Below, piece by piece: positions 34,131 to 45,100 of a stretch of 64,000 nt of DNA. The translations under genes were made by a program, and so were the position numbers. The first letter of the stretch is position 1; each line of letters begins with the position of its first letter. Source of the DNA: Anniella stebbinsi (Eukaryota; Chordata; Lepidosauria; Squamata; Anniellidae). The notes beneath the pieces are model-generated. The model searched no databases and was not told the origin of the DNA. It saw nothing but the letters and a program-made list of their open reading frames with translations. The stretch lies in assembly GCA_029215795.1 (NCBI GenBank), contig JARDYH010000007.1, forward strand, positions 74,783,763-74,847,762, read 5' to 3'.

Positions 34131-34299
34131 CAAAATTCCCAACAATATTACTCACTCGGCTCTATTGGAGTGTGAAGCTGGAAATCATAAAAATACAAGG
34201 CAACCTTTATTACTAAACAAGTAGACCATCTGTTAGACAACGCCCTCTATGACAGTGCACGAGCAGCCTCCCAAAACTCCCCACCCTCTTTATGGATAG

Positions 34300-34620
34300 A
34301 GAAATTGGGTGGGCAATTTCACCGAATTTCTCCAAGGGGAGGAGAAATTCTCCAGCCATTTCTCACAGGTAGGCATCGCCGTTGGCAAGGGTTGTAGAAC
34401 AGCTTCTTTTTATCCGAAGGGTTTTTGGGATTTTTTTGCACTGCTAGTGCATGTGGTAACAGCATCAGCTGTGTTGGCAACCTGCCCCCCCCATTTCACA
34501 TCTTCCACAGAGCCCCATATACCTAGAATCACTCCAGGGCATTGTGGGGAGGGAATGCAGCCACCACCAAAAATAATGGTGAAGAAAATGTGTGTGTTGT
34601 GGGGGCGGGGGATCTGAAAA
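34300..34620 (+). repeat. Dispersed repeat, related to 50520-50830
   Basis: 'tttcaccgaatttctccaaggggaggagaaattctcc' matches 'tttcactgaatttctccagggggaggagacattctcc' at 50569-50605. The similarity continues weakly ('gttggcaacctgcc' versus 'gttggcagcatggcc'). The family is unknown. Confidence 0.45.
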
Positions 34621-35214
34621 GTGTCCTTTTATTTCTAGGAGGTAAGAAAAGAAAAATCTCAGGTATTTCCTGAAAGTTTTCTTTCCCCATGAAAACGGCT
34701 TCTGTTTTTCTGCCTCTTTCCCAGGGCAGTTTATAATTTATTTTGAATGTGTGTTGGTGGTGCTTTTGACTTCAACTAATCACCGTGAATTGGTTGAAGG
34801 TACTGTCTGTATTTTCCTTTCAACTGCACATCTCGCTATTGCTCTGCAGTCTCCCAGGCTGCCTGCACTTCCTGAGATGAAAAGGCTGTATGGGAGGAAT
34901 AAGTTTATGATGTCTTCCCCTGGGCAGAAAGTGCAGGAAACCAAGGAGGCTACAGGCTATCAGAAAGAAGATTGTGCAATGAAAGACAGGATAATCATAT
35001 GAACTCTTCAGCCATCTCATGAGTAAGGTAAGCACAAGAACCCTGAACCAAACTCATGAGGATTTCTCCAAAATTTACTCTCCTTTGAATTTCTTTTCAA
35101 AAGCAATTTCATTTCTATCGAATTGAATGGGAATGGTCTAAATTTTCATAGGAGACATTTTTTTGCCACAGCGCTAGACTGCGCCAGTTAAAGAATACTG
35201 CCCCCAGTGGTTGA

Positions 35215-35335
35215 AGATGTGACTGCAGGTTTCAACCACATGGACATATTCAAATTGATTTAAATTAATTAATGCATTTTGAAAAATAAAATAAACCTGA
35301 GGTGCACATCTCTCGGGTCCCCTTACTATATTATT
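35215..35335 (+). repeat. Dispersed A/T-rich repeat, copy 2 of 3
   Basis: 'ggtttcaaccacatggacat' through 'aattaatgcattttgaaaa' and 'gggtccccttactat', as in copies 1 and 3. Confidence 0.55.
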
Positions 35336-36399
35336 AGTTATTGCCCAAAACAACTTACCCTGCCTTGGGAACTGTGCAGCTTGGGACATGGGTGTAATTT
35401 GCTGCTCTGTCTCAGGCAGAAAAATGCTTTAAGCTGGCTCTGACCGATTCAGTAACATTTGGTCTCCAGTGGGCTGATAATCAATCTGAATTTGATTCCT
35501 TGGAAGTCTCTTACATGCCTAAAAATCCACAGATGAGCATTAGTGTTCGTTTGGTTTTGTATTTAAAAAGGAAGCTGAGCAGACAGATTGAGGATTAAGT
35601 GACGTGTCTTTCCGGAACCCCTTCCCCCATTTTCCCAGGTGTTGGGCGGTTGGTTGGCTACAGAGTATTTATGTATGTCATTATGAACAAATGGACTCAT
35701 TTTTTTCATATGGGTTGAAATAGCCCTTTGTTTGATACATCGAGGCCTTCAAGCAAACTTACATAGCTGTCTTAGTTGGACCCATTATGACCACCTCACC
35801 TGAGTTGCACCCCCTGATAGAGAGGAGGGGATCCACAGCAAAGGGAAGAGGTCACAGATGTAAAAGTGCCCATCAGCCCGCTAATCTCCTCTCACTGCAA
35901 ACTGTATGGACTGCAGAGTTATGCTCAGGTTAAGGAATTCTGCCCGTACTGGCTGAAGGTGTTTCTGGAGGCTTCTACCGCATGGACACATTTAAATTGA
36001 TTTAAATTAATTAATGCATTTTATAAATAAAATAAATCTGAGATACACACCTCTAGGGTCCCTTTCGTATACATGCCAAGGTTCAGGTATCTACGTTTTA
36101 CGATCTTGGGGCTGTGGTGCTGATGGATTGACAGACAGATGTCTACCTTTCTTACCATAGATCAAAGCGGATCAATATCCTGGCGCTGCTCTCCTTGTGA
36201 CACGATTGTGGTCACGTGGGGAGAGGATCACTGAAGGAAGTTTATCTCTTGGCCTAACCTACCTTACAGGGTTATTATGGGGACAAAAGGGAGGGAGAAT
36301 CGTGCCATCCCAGTTTTCTGACTGAGAACTGAAGGAGAATTATGTTCTCTCTGTTCTCCGACTGACGTAGTCAGAATACACCAGTTGCAGGGGAGCATG
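35336..36399 (+). repeat. Intergenic with repeat copy 3 of 3
   Basis: Copy 3 of the A/T-rich repeat is at 35965-36100 ('aggcttctaccgcatggaca', 'ctctagggtccctttcgtat'). The remainder is unassigned. Confidence 0.5.
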
Positions 36400-36537
36400 G
36401 GTGGGAGGGTGCTGTTGCAGCCGTGTCCTGCTTGTGGGTCCCTGGTCGACAGCTGGTTGGCCACTGTGTGAACAGAATGCTGGACTATATGGAACCTTGA
36501 TCTGATCCAGCCAGGCACTTCTGATGTTCTTATGTAC
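36400..36537 (+). mobile_element. CR1-type LINE tail
   Basis: 'ggttggccactgtgtgaacagaatgctggac..gatctgatccagccagg' ends in 'gttcttatgta', the plus-strand form of the tail at 9936. Confidence 0.6.
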
Positions 36538-36634
36538 AAAATGAATGGACATGGGCTGTTAAACCTCAGCAGAACACTGTCCAGGTAAGTGAAAGGCCAT
36601 CTGATTGGCAACCATAATGCCTTGGAGCAGACTT

Positions 36635-36730
36635 CTCCAACTGGGTACCCTCCAGGTGTGTTGGACTGCAGGTTCCAGCATTCCCCGTCCAATACATCTG
36701 GAGGACACCAGGCTGGAGAAGGCTGTGTTA
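36635..36730. repeat. 'cctccaggtgtgttgga' hairpin repeat
   Basis: The arms 'taccctccaggtgtgttggact' and 'ccaatacatctggaggacacc' are inverted. Confidence 0.6.
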
Positions 36731-36982
36731 GAGCATTTAAAGGTATAGAACCCATCTCCAGAAGAGAACCTAGCAGCTCTACCTGGTGGTAAGAGTAACT
36801 CTATAAAGCCAAATCAACACTTGTTTGGAAGACCAAGGAGGATTGGTTTATCCAGAACCCTTGTAGCTCAGTGAATTCTTTCAGAAGCCACATCTGCTCT
36901 CTCACTCGGCAGCTGCTCCAGAGCCAATATTTGTGTATCACTTCCTTTTATAACCTCCATATGCTAAACGATTTTCCCATTT

Positions 36983-36987
<5 letters not shown>

Positions 36988-37016
<29 letters not shown>
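36988..37016. repeat. (TA)n microsatellite
   Basis: Pure alternating AT tract after a poly-T run. Confidence 0.95.
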
Positions 37017-37019
<3 letters not shown>

Positions 37020-37494
37020 CCCCAGCTTCAGCATGCCTAGCTATATCTTGGGTCCTCTCCTTTTTTATAGCTCCTTCCTTATAAAATTAATAATGGCTCT
37101 CAAACAAACAGGAAGCGAGGGGTGGGGGAGGAAAATAATGTTCCTATCATAAAAAAAGCGACAATGTATCATTGTCCTGGCTTTATTGCTCATGATTCAT
37201 CAGTAGGTTGGCTGAAATGGGTGAATGCTTTCCCCAACGCCCCTGCAGCCCAGCCCCCACAAACCGGGATGCGCAAGCCCTGCTGCGCATTCATGAGCTT
37301 TGCAAGTGCTTGGCAGTGACCTGCCCTGGATTCTGGCCCTTTCCCTCTGCAGCAGAGGGCAAGGATTGGAAGCAGAGCAGACCTGCACCTGCGTGCCTGC
37401 TGGGGGCTCACATGTGCATAGGCGCGGGTCCGCACTCACACCCCAGAGTGTCCAACCGGGTCTGTGAGGGCCCTTTCCATGATGTCATCAACCA
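37017..37494. other. Intergenic DNA, no gene recognised
   Basis: I see no recognisable gene or repeat. Confidence 0.35.
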
Positions 37495-40400
37495 TAGCTC
37501 CGGAGGAATCATGGTTCAGTGGTAAACCATAGGGGTGTGCATCGGATCGGATCCGATCCACGATCCGAATCCGATCCGACCCAAAATCGGGAAAATCCGA
37601 TCCGATCCGATCCGATCCGGACAACCTCCGATCCAATCCGATCCGATCCGATGAGGTCCGATCCGGATCGGACGCCATTTTGAATGCTTTTTCCCATAGC
37701 CAAGTATTGTTTTACAAAAACGCCTATAACTTTTTCATTTTTAAAGATAGAAGGATGAAACTTGGGCACATTGTAGACTGGTTAGGGGTAGTTATCTGTG
37801 AGAAATTTCAGAAAGATTGGTGCATGCATTTTGTGGCAATTAATTTTTTAATAAATACCCAGGAATGCCTATAACTTTGTCATTTTTAAAGTTACACACA
37901 TGAAACTTTGCCACATTGTAGGGGGTACCTTGGGACCTATGTGTGTGAAATTTCAGAAACGTAGGTGCTTGTCTTGTGTGGCAATTAATTTTTAGAAAAA
38001 TGGGTAGTAGTGGGGTAAATACAGTTACGCCTCCCATTTTTTTATTTTTGAAGATACAAACAGGAAACTTGGGCACATTACAGGTACCACTTGCCTTGAT
38101 ATGTGTGTGAAATTTCAGAAACATTGGAGCTTTCCTTGTGTGGCAATTAATTTTTGAAACAATGAGGAAAGAAACACCTATAACTTTGTCATTTTTAAAG
38201 TTACACACATGAAACTTTGCCACATTGTAGGTGGTACCTTGGGACCCATGTGTGTGAAATTTCGGAAACGTAGGTGCTTGCCTTGTGTGGCAATTAATTT
38301 TTTAATAAATACCCAGGAATGCCTATAACTTTGTCATTTTTAAAGTTACACACATGAAACTTTGCCACATTGTAGGCGGTACCTTGGGACCTATGTGTGT
38401 GAAATTTCGGAAACGTAGGTGCTTGCCTTGTGTGGCAATTAATTTTAGAAAAATGGGTAGTGGTGGGGTAAATACAGTTACGCCTCCCACTTTTTTATTT
38501 TTGAAGATACAAACAGGAAACATGGGCACATTACAGGTACCACTTGGCTTGATATGTGTGTAAAATTTCAGACAGCTGGGTCCAGGCATGTGGTGGCAAG
38601 GTATTTTTGAAACAATGAGGAAAGAAACGCCTATAACTTTTTTATTTTAAAAGTTAGAAGTCTGAACATTGCTCACTTTGTAGATGGGTTAGGGGTAGAT
38701 ATGTGTCAGAAATTTCAGAATTATAGGTCCAGGCATTTGATGGCTATGGAATTTTTAAATTACACGTTTCAAAAAAATTTCTACAGAGGCCAGGTCTTCC
38801 CCTCCCGCTTCCCGCGAAGAAAAGGAAACACTCTCTCGTCTCGATCCCTTTGATCCTTGCTAGTAGTATCCATTACAGGGCTCGTGTTTCCTTTCCTACT
38901 TTCACTTTTCAAGCAGAACGGCTGAGCCTAGCTGAGTTTTGCAGCCATGCGTGCAAGGAAGGCTCACTCTGGTCTCGATCCCTTTGATCCTTGGTAGTAT
39001 CCATTACAGGGCTCGTGTCTGCTTGAGTACAAAGTGAAAGCAGACACGAGCCCTGTAATGGATACTACCAAGGATCAAAGGGATCGAGACCAGAGTGATC
39101 CTTCCTTGCACGCATGGCTGCAAAACTCAGCTAGGCTCAGCCGTTCTGCTTGAAAAGTGAAAGTAGGAAAGGAAACACGAGCCCTGTAATGGATACTACT
39201 AGCAAGGATCAAAGGGATCGAGACGAGAGAGTGTTTCCTTTTCTTCGCGGGAAGCGGGAGGGGAAGACCTGGCCTCTGTAGAAATTTTTTTGAAACATGT
39301 AATTTAAAAATTCCATAGCCATCAAATGCCTGGACCTATAATTCTGAAATTTCTGACACATATCTACCCCTAACCCATCTACAAAGTGAGCAATGTTCAG
39401 ACTTCTAACTTTTAAAATAAAAAAGTTATAGGCGTTTCTTTCCTCATTGTTTCAAAAATACCTTGCCACCACATGCCTGGACCCAGCTGTCTGAAATTTT
39501 ACACACATATCAAGCCAAGTGGTACCTGTAATGTGCCCATGTTTCCTGTTTGTATCTTCAAAAATAAAAAAGTGGGAGGCGTAACTGTATTTACCCCACC
39601 ACTACCCATTTTTCTAAAATTAATTGCCACACAAGGCAAGCACCTACGTTTCCGAAATTTCACACACATAGGTCCCAAGGTACCGCCTACAATGTGGCAA
39701 AGTTTCATGTGTGTAACTTTAAAAATGACAAAGTTATAGGCATTCCTGGGTATTTATTAAAAAATTAATTGCCACACAAGGCAAGCACCTACGTTTCCGA
39801 AATTTCACACACATGGGTCCCAAGGTACCACCTACAATGTGGCAAAGTTTCATGTGTGTAACTTTAAAAATGACAAAGTTATAGGTGTTTCTTTCCTCAT
39901 TGTTTCAAAAATTAATTGCCACACAAGGAAAGCTCCAATGTTTCTGAAATTTCACACACATATCAAGGCAAGTGGTACCTGTAATGTGCCCAAGTTTCCT
40001 GTTTGTATCTTCAAAAATAAAAAAATGGGAGGCGTAACTGTATTTACCCCACTACTACCCATTTTTCTAAAAATTAATTGCCACACAAGACAAGCACCTA
40101 CGTTTCTGAAATTTCACACACATAGGTCCCAAGGTACCCCCTACAATGTGGCAAAGTTTCATGTGTGTAACTTTAAAAATGACAAAGTTATAGGCATTCC
40201 TGGGTATTTATTAAAAAATTAATTGCCACAAAATGCATGCACCAATCTTTCTGAAATTTCTCACAGATAACTACCCCTAACCAGTCTACAATGTGCCCAA
40301 GTTTCATCCTTCTATCTTTAAAAATGAAAAAGTTATAGGCGTTTTTGTAAAACAATACTTGGCTATGGGAAAAAGCATTCAAAATGGCGTCCGATCCGGA

Positions 40401-40640
40401 TCGGACATCTGGTCCGATCCGATCCGACCAGCCTCCGATCCGATCCGATCCGATCCGACCCCCCAGGTCCGATTCCGATCCGCTATCCGATCCGATCCGG
40501 GGGGTCAGTGCACATCCCTAGTAAACCACATGCCTTGCATGCAGGAAGTCCAAGGTTCAATCCCTGGCTCCTCCAGGGAAGGCTAGGAAATCATTCTGTC
40601 TGAAAACCTGGAGAAACGAAACTGGCCAGCCTCGACCGAC
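37495..40640 (+). mobile_element. tRNA-SINE split by the giant palindrome
   Basis: The left part 'atcatggttcagtggtaaacca' ends at 37529 and the right part resumes at 40521 with 'gtaaaccacatgccttgcatgcag', then a perfect B box 'ggttcaatccc' (about 40554-40564) and 'ctggcagcctcg'-like body. Removing 37530-40520 and one target duplication restores a continuous SINE head. Confidence 0.8.
37530..40520. mobile_element. 2991-bp palindromic hAT-like element
   Basis: Termini taggggtgtgcatcgg and cagtgcacatcccta belong to the TAGGGRTGTGCA family of 21762-23116. The exact 8-bp target duplication GTAAACCA lies at 37522-37529 and 40521-40528. From 37656 to 40406 the two arms mirror each other with a constant coordinate sum of 78062, so no net indel over 1369 nt per arm, around a 13-nt loop at 39025-39037. 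I found only two arm-to-arm mismatches by eye. Each arm holds seven diverged units of 145-162 bp (starts near 37721, 37866, 38028, 38175, 38321, 38481, 38628). Near the centre are two copies of a roughly 48-bp block (38838-38887, 38972-39018). The outermost ~125 bp, rich in gatccg, are only roughly inverted. No transposase is encoded. Confidence 0.92.
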
Positions 40641-40860
40641 CTTACTTCACTGCGGAAAAAGAAGGACCCCCCCCCCAATAACATCAAAGGAAACCCGTGC
40701 ATGGCATGCTCAGAGTCTCTCTAGTTGTTGTACACTACTGCCCCCTTGTGTCTGTGACATGCTTTTAAATATTATAAAATGTCATCAAAACAAAACATTT
40801 TTTAAAAAAATAATGTAGCAACATAAATGTGAAGTTATCCATTGCAATGCATACATTTAA

Positions 40861-40862
<2 letters not shown>

Positions 40863-40893
<31 letters not shown>
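40863..40893. repeat. (TG)n microsatellite
   Basis: Pure dinucleotide tract of about 31 bp. Confidence 0.95.
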
Positions 40894-40939
40894 TGGAAAA
40901 TACATCATTCTAAGAATTATACATAACTTTAACAAAAGG

Positions 40940-41750
40940 AGAACAAATATCCAAGAAAGTGTCCATTCAAAGGTGGCATCTATAAACTACCCATTCAAAT
41001 ATCGAATGCATTATAAGGTCTTCAATCCATTGCATTACAGGAGGTAAGCATTTCTCCTTCCAATGTTGTAACATTCTTTTAGCTGTCAAAATGTCATGGA
41101 AAGTTGACTTGCACGCACCGTGTGTTAACTTCCAGGAAACAGGTAAATAATTTAAAAGAACACACACCTCAGTAAATATTAAAGAGTGTTCCAATACCAA
41201 TTTTATCCATATAATAACTTCCTCCCAAAAAGAGACAATTATTGGGCATTGCCGAAACATATGGTTAACAGAAGCATTGTAATTTGTTACACCTCCAGCA
41301 ATTAGCCAACTTATTTCAGACGTAGCAGTTAATTGGATAGGCAGATAAGTTATGAAATGAATGAGCTGTAGCTGTGTCTTTGGCATACATTACAGCTTCA
41401 TTTGATTGTGGTTGCCTCCAGATTAAGATTTATTGTGGGGAACCCCATGACTCATTCACTCACACTTTACAGGAACTCCGCATGAAGTCATCATCCCTAT
41501 GTAAACTTTCTGCATAGTCTCAGTGAATTTTCCTTTTTCTTTTTTATCAGGAGAAGCTGAACTTTTTTGAGAAGAATAGAAAGGTAACACAACCTCCACA
41601 GGTGTAGGTTCCCATAGCCATCTTAGCGCTACTCTTCCATCTTTGAAGGGGTATAGTCTTGATGTGGGACACTGACCTTTTGGGCAGGTGAACATATCAT
41701 AGTTCAGTTTCCATTCAGTGTAACCTTTTAAATCCCGTTTATTTATTTTA
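40940..41750 (-). mobile_element. L1-type LINE ORF2 3' fragment
   Basis: A minus-strand frame at 40967-41386 encodes an L1 ORF2 C-terminal-like segment: HMFRQCPIIVSFWEEVI, then LTAKRMLQHWKEKCLPPVMQWI. The first matches the C-H-M-F-x-x-C-P region near the ORF2 C terminus and the second the following 'AKR..W..PP..W' motif. The flanking minus-strand peptide at 41456-41695 may be further, frameshifted element sequence. It is 5'-truncated and inactive. Confidence 0.65.
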
Positions 41751-41805
41751 ATCGATCTTTAAGCAGGCATTTTCTGGGCATCAGTGTGAGAAAATGATTG
41801 CTGAT

Positions 41806-41866
41806 GGATGGATAGATAGATTAGATAAGGTAGATAGATTAGATAGATAGATAGATAGATAGATAG

Positions 41867-41958
<92 letters not shown>
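41806..41958. repeat. (GATA)n/(GA)n compound microsatellite
   Basis: An imperfect GATA tract of about 110 bp switches to a pure GA tract of about 44 bp. Confidence 0.95.
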
Positions 41959-41963
<5 letters not shown>

Positions 41964-43229
41964 AAGCATTGATAGCTAGGAGATGCTTGCTTAAAAGAGC
42001 TTTAATGGCTGGTGGCTACCAGGAGTTGGAACACTGCCAACTTGGTCAAGGGTTAGGAGGAAACAGTTTGACACTTGAAATGTAGCCAGCAAAGGAGGCA
42101 GACATTTGACTTTTTAAAATCTGATTGGCATAAAGGAGCATAGGGGTGGGGGTGGCTTTAAGAACATGCTGGCTGCATCCAGACATCCCTTTAAACCAAA
42201 ACAAGCTGCTCACAGTAGCTTGTTTTGAAAAGCTACTGCTATCCCCCACACGATCAGAAAAATAAGCTACTGTGCATAGCTTATTAAACTACTGTGGGTA
42301 ATCTGAGTCATCACCCCCACTCCCACCCCCTGTCCTGCTGCAGTCCTCCCACCCCAGCATTAGCACTGATTCACCCACTGACAACATCGCAGCAGCCTGT
42401 TTTATCCATAATACCCTAATAAGAGGAAAGAGGTGTGGAGCAAAGTACAGAGACTTAATGCAGCTCTTCCAGCTCTACCCGGACAAGGGTACAATAGTTC
42501 TAAAGTGCTGTAGTTTTGCAGGATCAGGACAAAACTTCTTACACAGCCTCACCTAGTCAGGAGACACCGGATGCACCATCAAAACCCTGTGTGATGACAC
42601 ACGTAGGAGCGAAAAACCCATAACAAGGGGTGAATGAAAATCAACCCTTTGGAAGTTTGCAGGATTGGGACCAAACTTCATACACAGCGCTCCCTAGCAG
42701 GGATGGACATGAGGCCCTTGGAGATCTTGTCTGCTGACAAAGTCACTTGAGCAACATGGGCTTGGTAAAAAACTGACCCGGGCATTTCCTAGTGCATGAG
42801 TTTTCCCAGTTCACCTCAGAGCTGAGGCTTTGTTTGTGGAATGCGTTGTTCCAGAAAGTCTGCCAGCCGGGGGTCACCCAGAGCCAACGTTTCTGATTGA
42901 ACATGTTGCGCTCCGAGCAGAAACATGCACGAAGCAGCTGTTGCCACATACACAAAGCTCAGCTCCTTTTGCCTGTGTCTACAGATAAAATGCCCATGTG
43001 ACTGCATAGCCACTGACTGGACAGGAACCGCCTTGGCCTAATCTCTGGCCATTGCTGAGTCTCCGTGCTTAAAGTTTTCCTTGTATGCTGCGAGACATTC
43101 CAAGAATAGTGTTTGGCTCCCTTTGGATGAGTGAGCATTGATGATGGGGGACTGATCGCATTTTGGAAAGGTTAGCTTGACTGACAAACGTGCAAGAAGA
43201 ACATGTACAAGGCTGAGGATTTTGTACCC
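41959..43229. other. Intergenic, weak internal repeats
   Basis: Two diverged copies of 'ttgcaggat(c/t)(a)gga..aaacttc.tacacagc' lie at about 42514-42548 and 42657-42690. A MITE-like 'gctgcatccagacatcccttt' begins near 42173 without a found partner end. No gene was recognised. Confidence 0.35.
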
Positions 43230-43236
43230 CACATTA

Positions 43237-43592
43237 GGCTGCCTCTACACAAGAGGTTTAAAGCTCTTTGAAGTCTCATTAAAAATTTTACCTCTACATG
43301 AGCACAGCACAAATTAGGAGTTGAGGCGCGTTATCTATCCGATTACGTGCATTATCGAATGCGCATTAAATAGCGAGTTTTATTTTGCTGCGGCCGTTAA
43401 AGCGCATTTTGACTATGTGAACAAGCGATTCTCCACATTAACTACTTCTAAAGCGCATTTCAAACAACCGGTAAGGCCACCAGTTGTGCACTCAATTACC
43501 TCCCGAGTAAGTCTTTTGCCATAAAGCGCTTCCGAGAAGATGCGCATAATCGGAGAACCAGGCGTCAAACCGAATTCTTGTAGAGGGGGTCT
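43237..43592. mobile_element. CpG-rich MITE, about 355 bp
   Basis: The inverted ends 'gcctctacacaag' (from 43241) and 'cttgtagaggggg' (to about 43589) match with one indel. The interior holds repeated 'gcgcat' words ('aaagcgcatt' twice) and many CpGs, in contrast to the CpG-poor surroundings, suggesting a young insertion. I did not find a target duplication. Confidence 0.5.
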
Positions 43593-43737
43593 TAGATTCC
43601 CAGAGAGAAACCCTAGAACCTCAAGGGGTCTTCAGCCAACTTTCCCTCCCTCCACCCCATCTCTCCCTCCCTCTTCCTTCCAACTGCAAAATTGTCTTCC
43701 TCTCCTCTCCCCTCTCCTTCCATTCCCTTCCAATCTC

Positions 43738-43782
43738 TCCTTCCTTCCTTCCTTCCTTCCTTCCTTCCTTCCTTCCTTCCTT
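43738..43782. repeat. (TTCC)n microsatellite
   Basis: Eleven tetranucleotide units within a longer pyrimidine-rich tract (43640-43795). Confidence 0.95.
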
Positions 43783-43795
43783 TTCTTTTCGACCC

Positions 43796-44871
43796 CGGAC
43801 TCAATGATGCTATGGAAAGGCCCTTTAAGGCAGCCCTAAGTATCGCTTCAGTTATGAAGCACACAACACACATTACTTTCCTCTGCCCCTCCAACCGCCA
43901 TTCCACACATTACAACTGCTTGTGCGTTCCTGATATGCTAGAACGCCAATGACAAAACTGTTTACCAACTTTGATTTTTTAAAAAGAAAAACAACAACAC
44001 TCTGAGCATTGGCAGTATTGTATTTTAAGCTCATTTCAGTCGTAGAGCCATCAGACTACAGGAATAAAAGGGCATTAGCTTCTGCTGCCATGCTGTCCTG
44101 TCACCCTCTGGGTGGTCATTTGGGGGTGGTGCTTTGGCTTGCAGGGCGCTGGACTTTGGCTCCAAGATCCAGCCCTAGCTGCACCACTGCACACATACTC
44201 TGCTCCCACCCCCTTAGCCATGGGCATGCCTTTCGGCCCAACTTCTGATTCTTATAACACTCAAGAAAGACCTCCTGATATTGGGAGAGTCTCTCCTAAC
44301 AACAAGCTCCCATCAGCAGAACCTTCTAGGTGATTGTTTTATTAACAAGCTTCTCCCTAAGGAAGCAGTAGTAGCTGGCCAGAGGCCATAACATTAGACT
44401 TGAGTCTGATCCAGCAGGACAATTCTTCTGTTCCACTAGGGGGAGAAAGATCAACTGGGTGTAGCATGGGGACCACTGATGTAGCCACCACCTCCTCCTC
44501 CGCCATCATTTCCATGCTCAGAAACCTTTGTAGGGTGGTTCATATGCTTCACTTTACAGAGGACAGTCCTCCAGTTGCAGGGCTGTCAGAGGATAATTCT
44601 CTAGGGCATCCTCTATTTCAGACCCTTCCATCCAAGGGGATGGCCAACCTGGTTATGAATCCAGGCAGGCCAGATTTAGGCTTAAAGTTCAACACCCCTG
44701 ATCGATTTAGAATATTGCCCAGTCTAAGTTCACTTTAAATAGCAAGAACCATTCGAAGGGAGGGGTTTTGATGTCGCCCATGTACAATTAGCACCTGCAT
44801 GTAGCAAGGCCTGTGCTACCACGGGGCAAAAAGTGGTGGTCCCCTCACACAGCTAATTTAGTGGTCATGAA
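43796..44871. other. Intergenic DNA, no gene recognised
   Basis: I see nothing here that I can name. Confidence 0.35.
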
Positions 44872-45100
44872 AAGCCAGTGTGGTGTAGTGGCTAAAGTGT
44901 TGGACCGGGAGTCGGGAGATCCAGGTTCTAGCCCCCGCTCGGCCATGGGAGCTCATTTGGGCCAGTCACAGACTCTCAGTCCAACTTCCCTCACAGGGTT
45001 GTTGTTGTGAGGATAAAATGGAGAGGAGGAGGATTATGCATGCCACCTTGGGTTCCTTGGAGGGGAAAAAAGAAGGGATATAAATGCAATAATAATAAAA
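44872..45100 (+). mobile_element. tRNA-derived SINE (CORE/MIR-like)
   Basis: Same family as 20264-20522: 'gtgtggtgtagtggctaaagtg' head, 'ggttctagcccc' B-box region, 'gggccagtcacagactctcag', 'ggttgttgttgtgaggataa', 'gggatataaatgc', (AATAA)n tail. Confidence 0.85.

Noticed and set aside
37721..38775. CRISPR-like array
   Set aside because: Units are ~150 bp and diverged with no short exact repeats plus unique spacers. The organism is a vertebrate.
37840..40222. Identical long frames on opposite strands (for example 127 codons at 37840-38223 and 39839-40222, 88 codons at 38323-38589 and 39473-39739)
   Set aside because: They are mirror images created by the palindrome arms, made of the ~150-bp tandem units, with no recognisable domain.
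37530..40520. Palindrome as an assembly fold-back artefact
   Set aside because: It is less likely because there is a target duplication, SINE continuity on both sides, divergent outer 125 bp and an independent relative at 53.2 kb. It is still worth confirming with long reads.
40521..40600. Possible tRNA gene with perfect B box
   Set aside because: It is the right part of a SINE interrupted by the palindrome. The A-box side lies 3 kb away at 37.5 kb.
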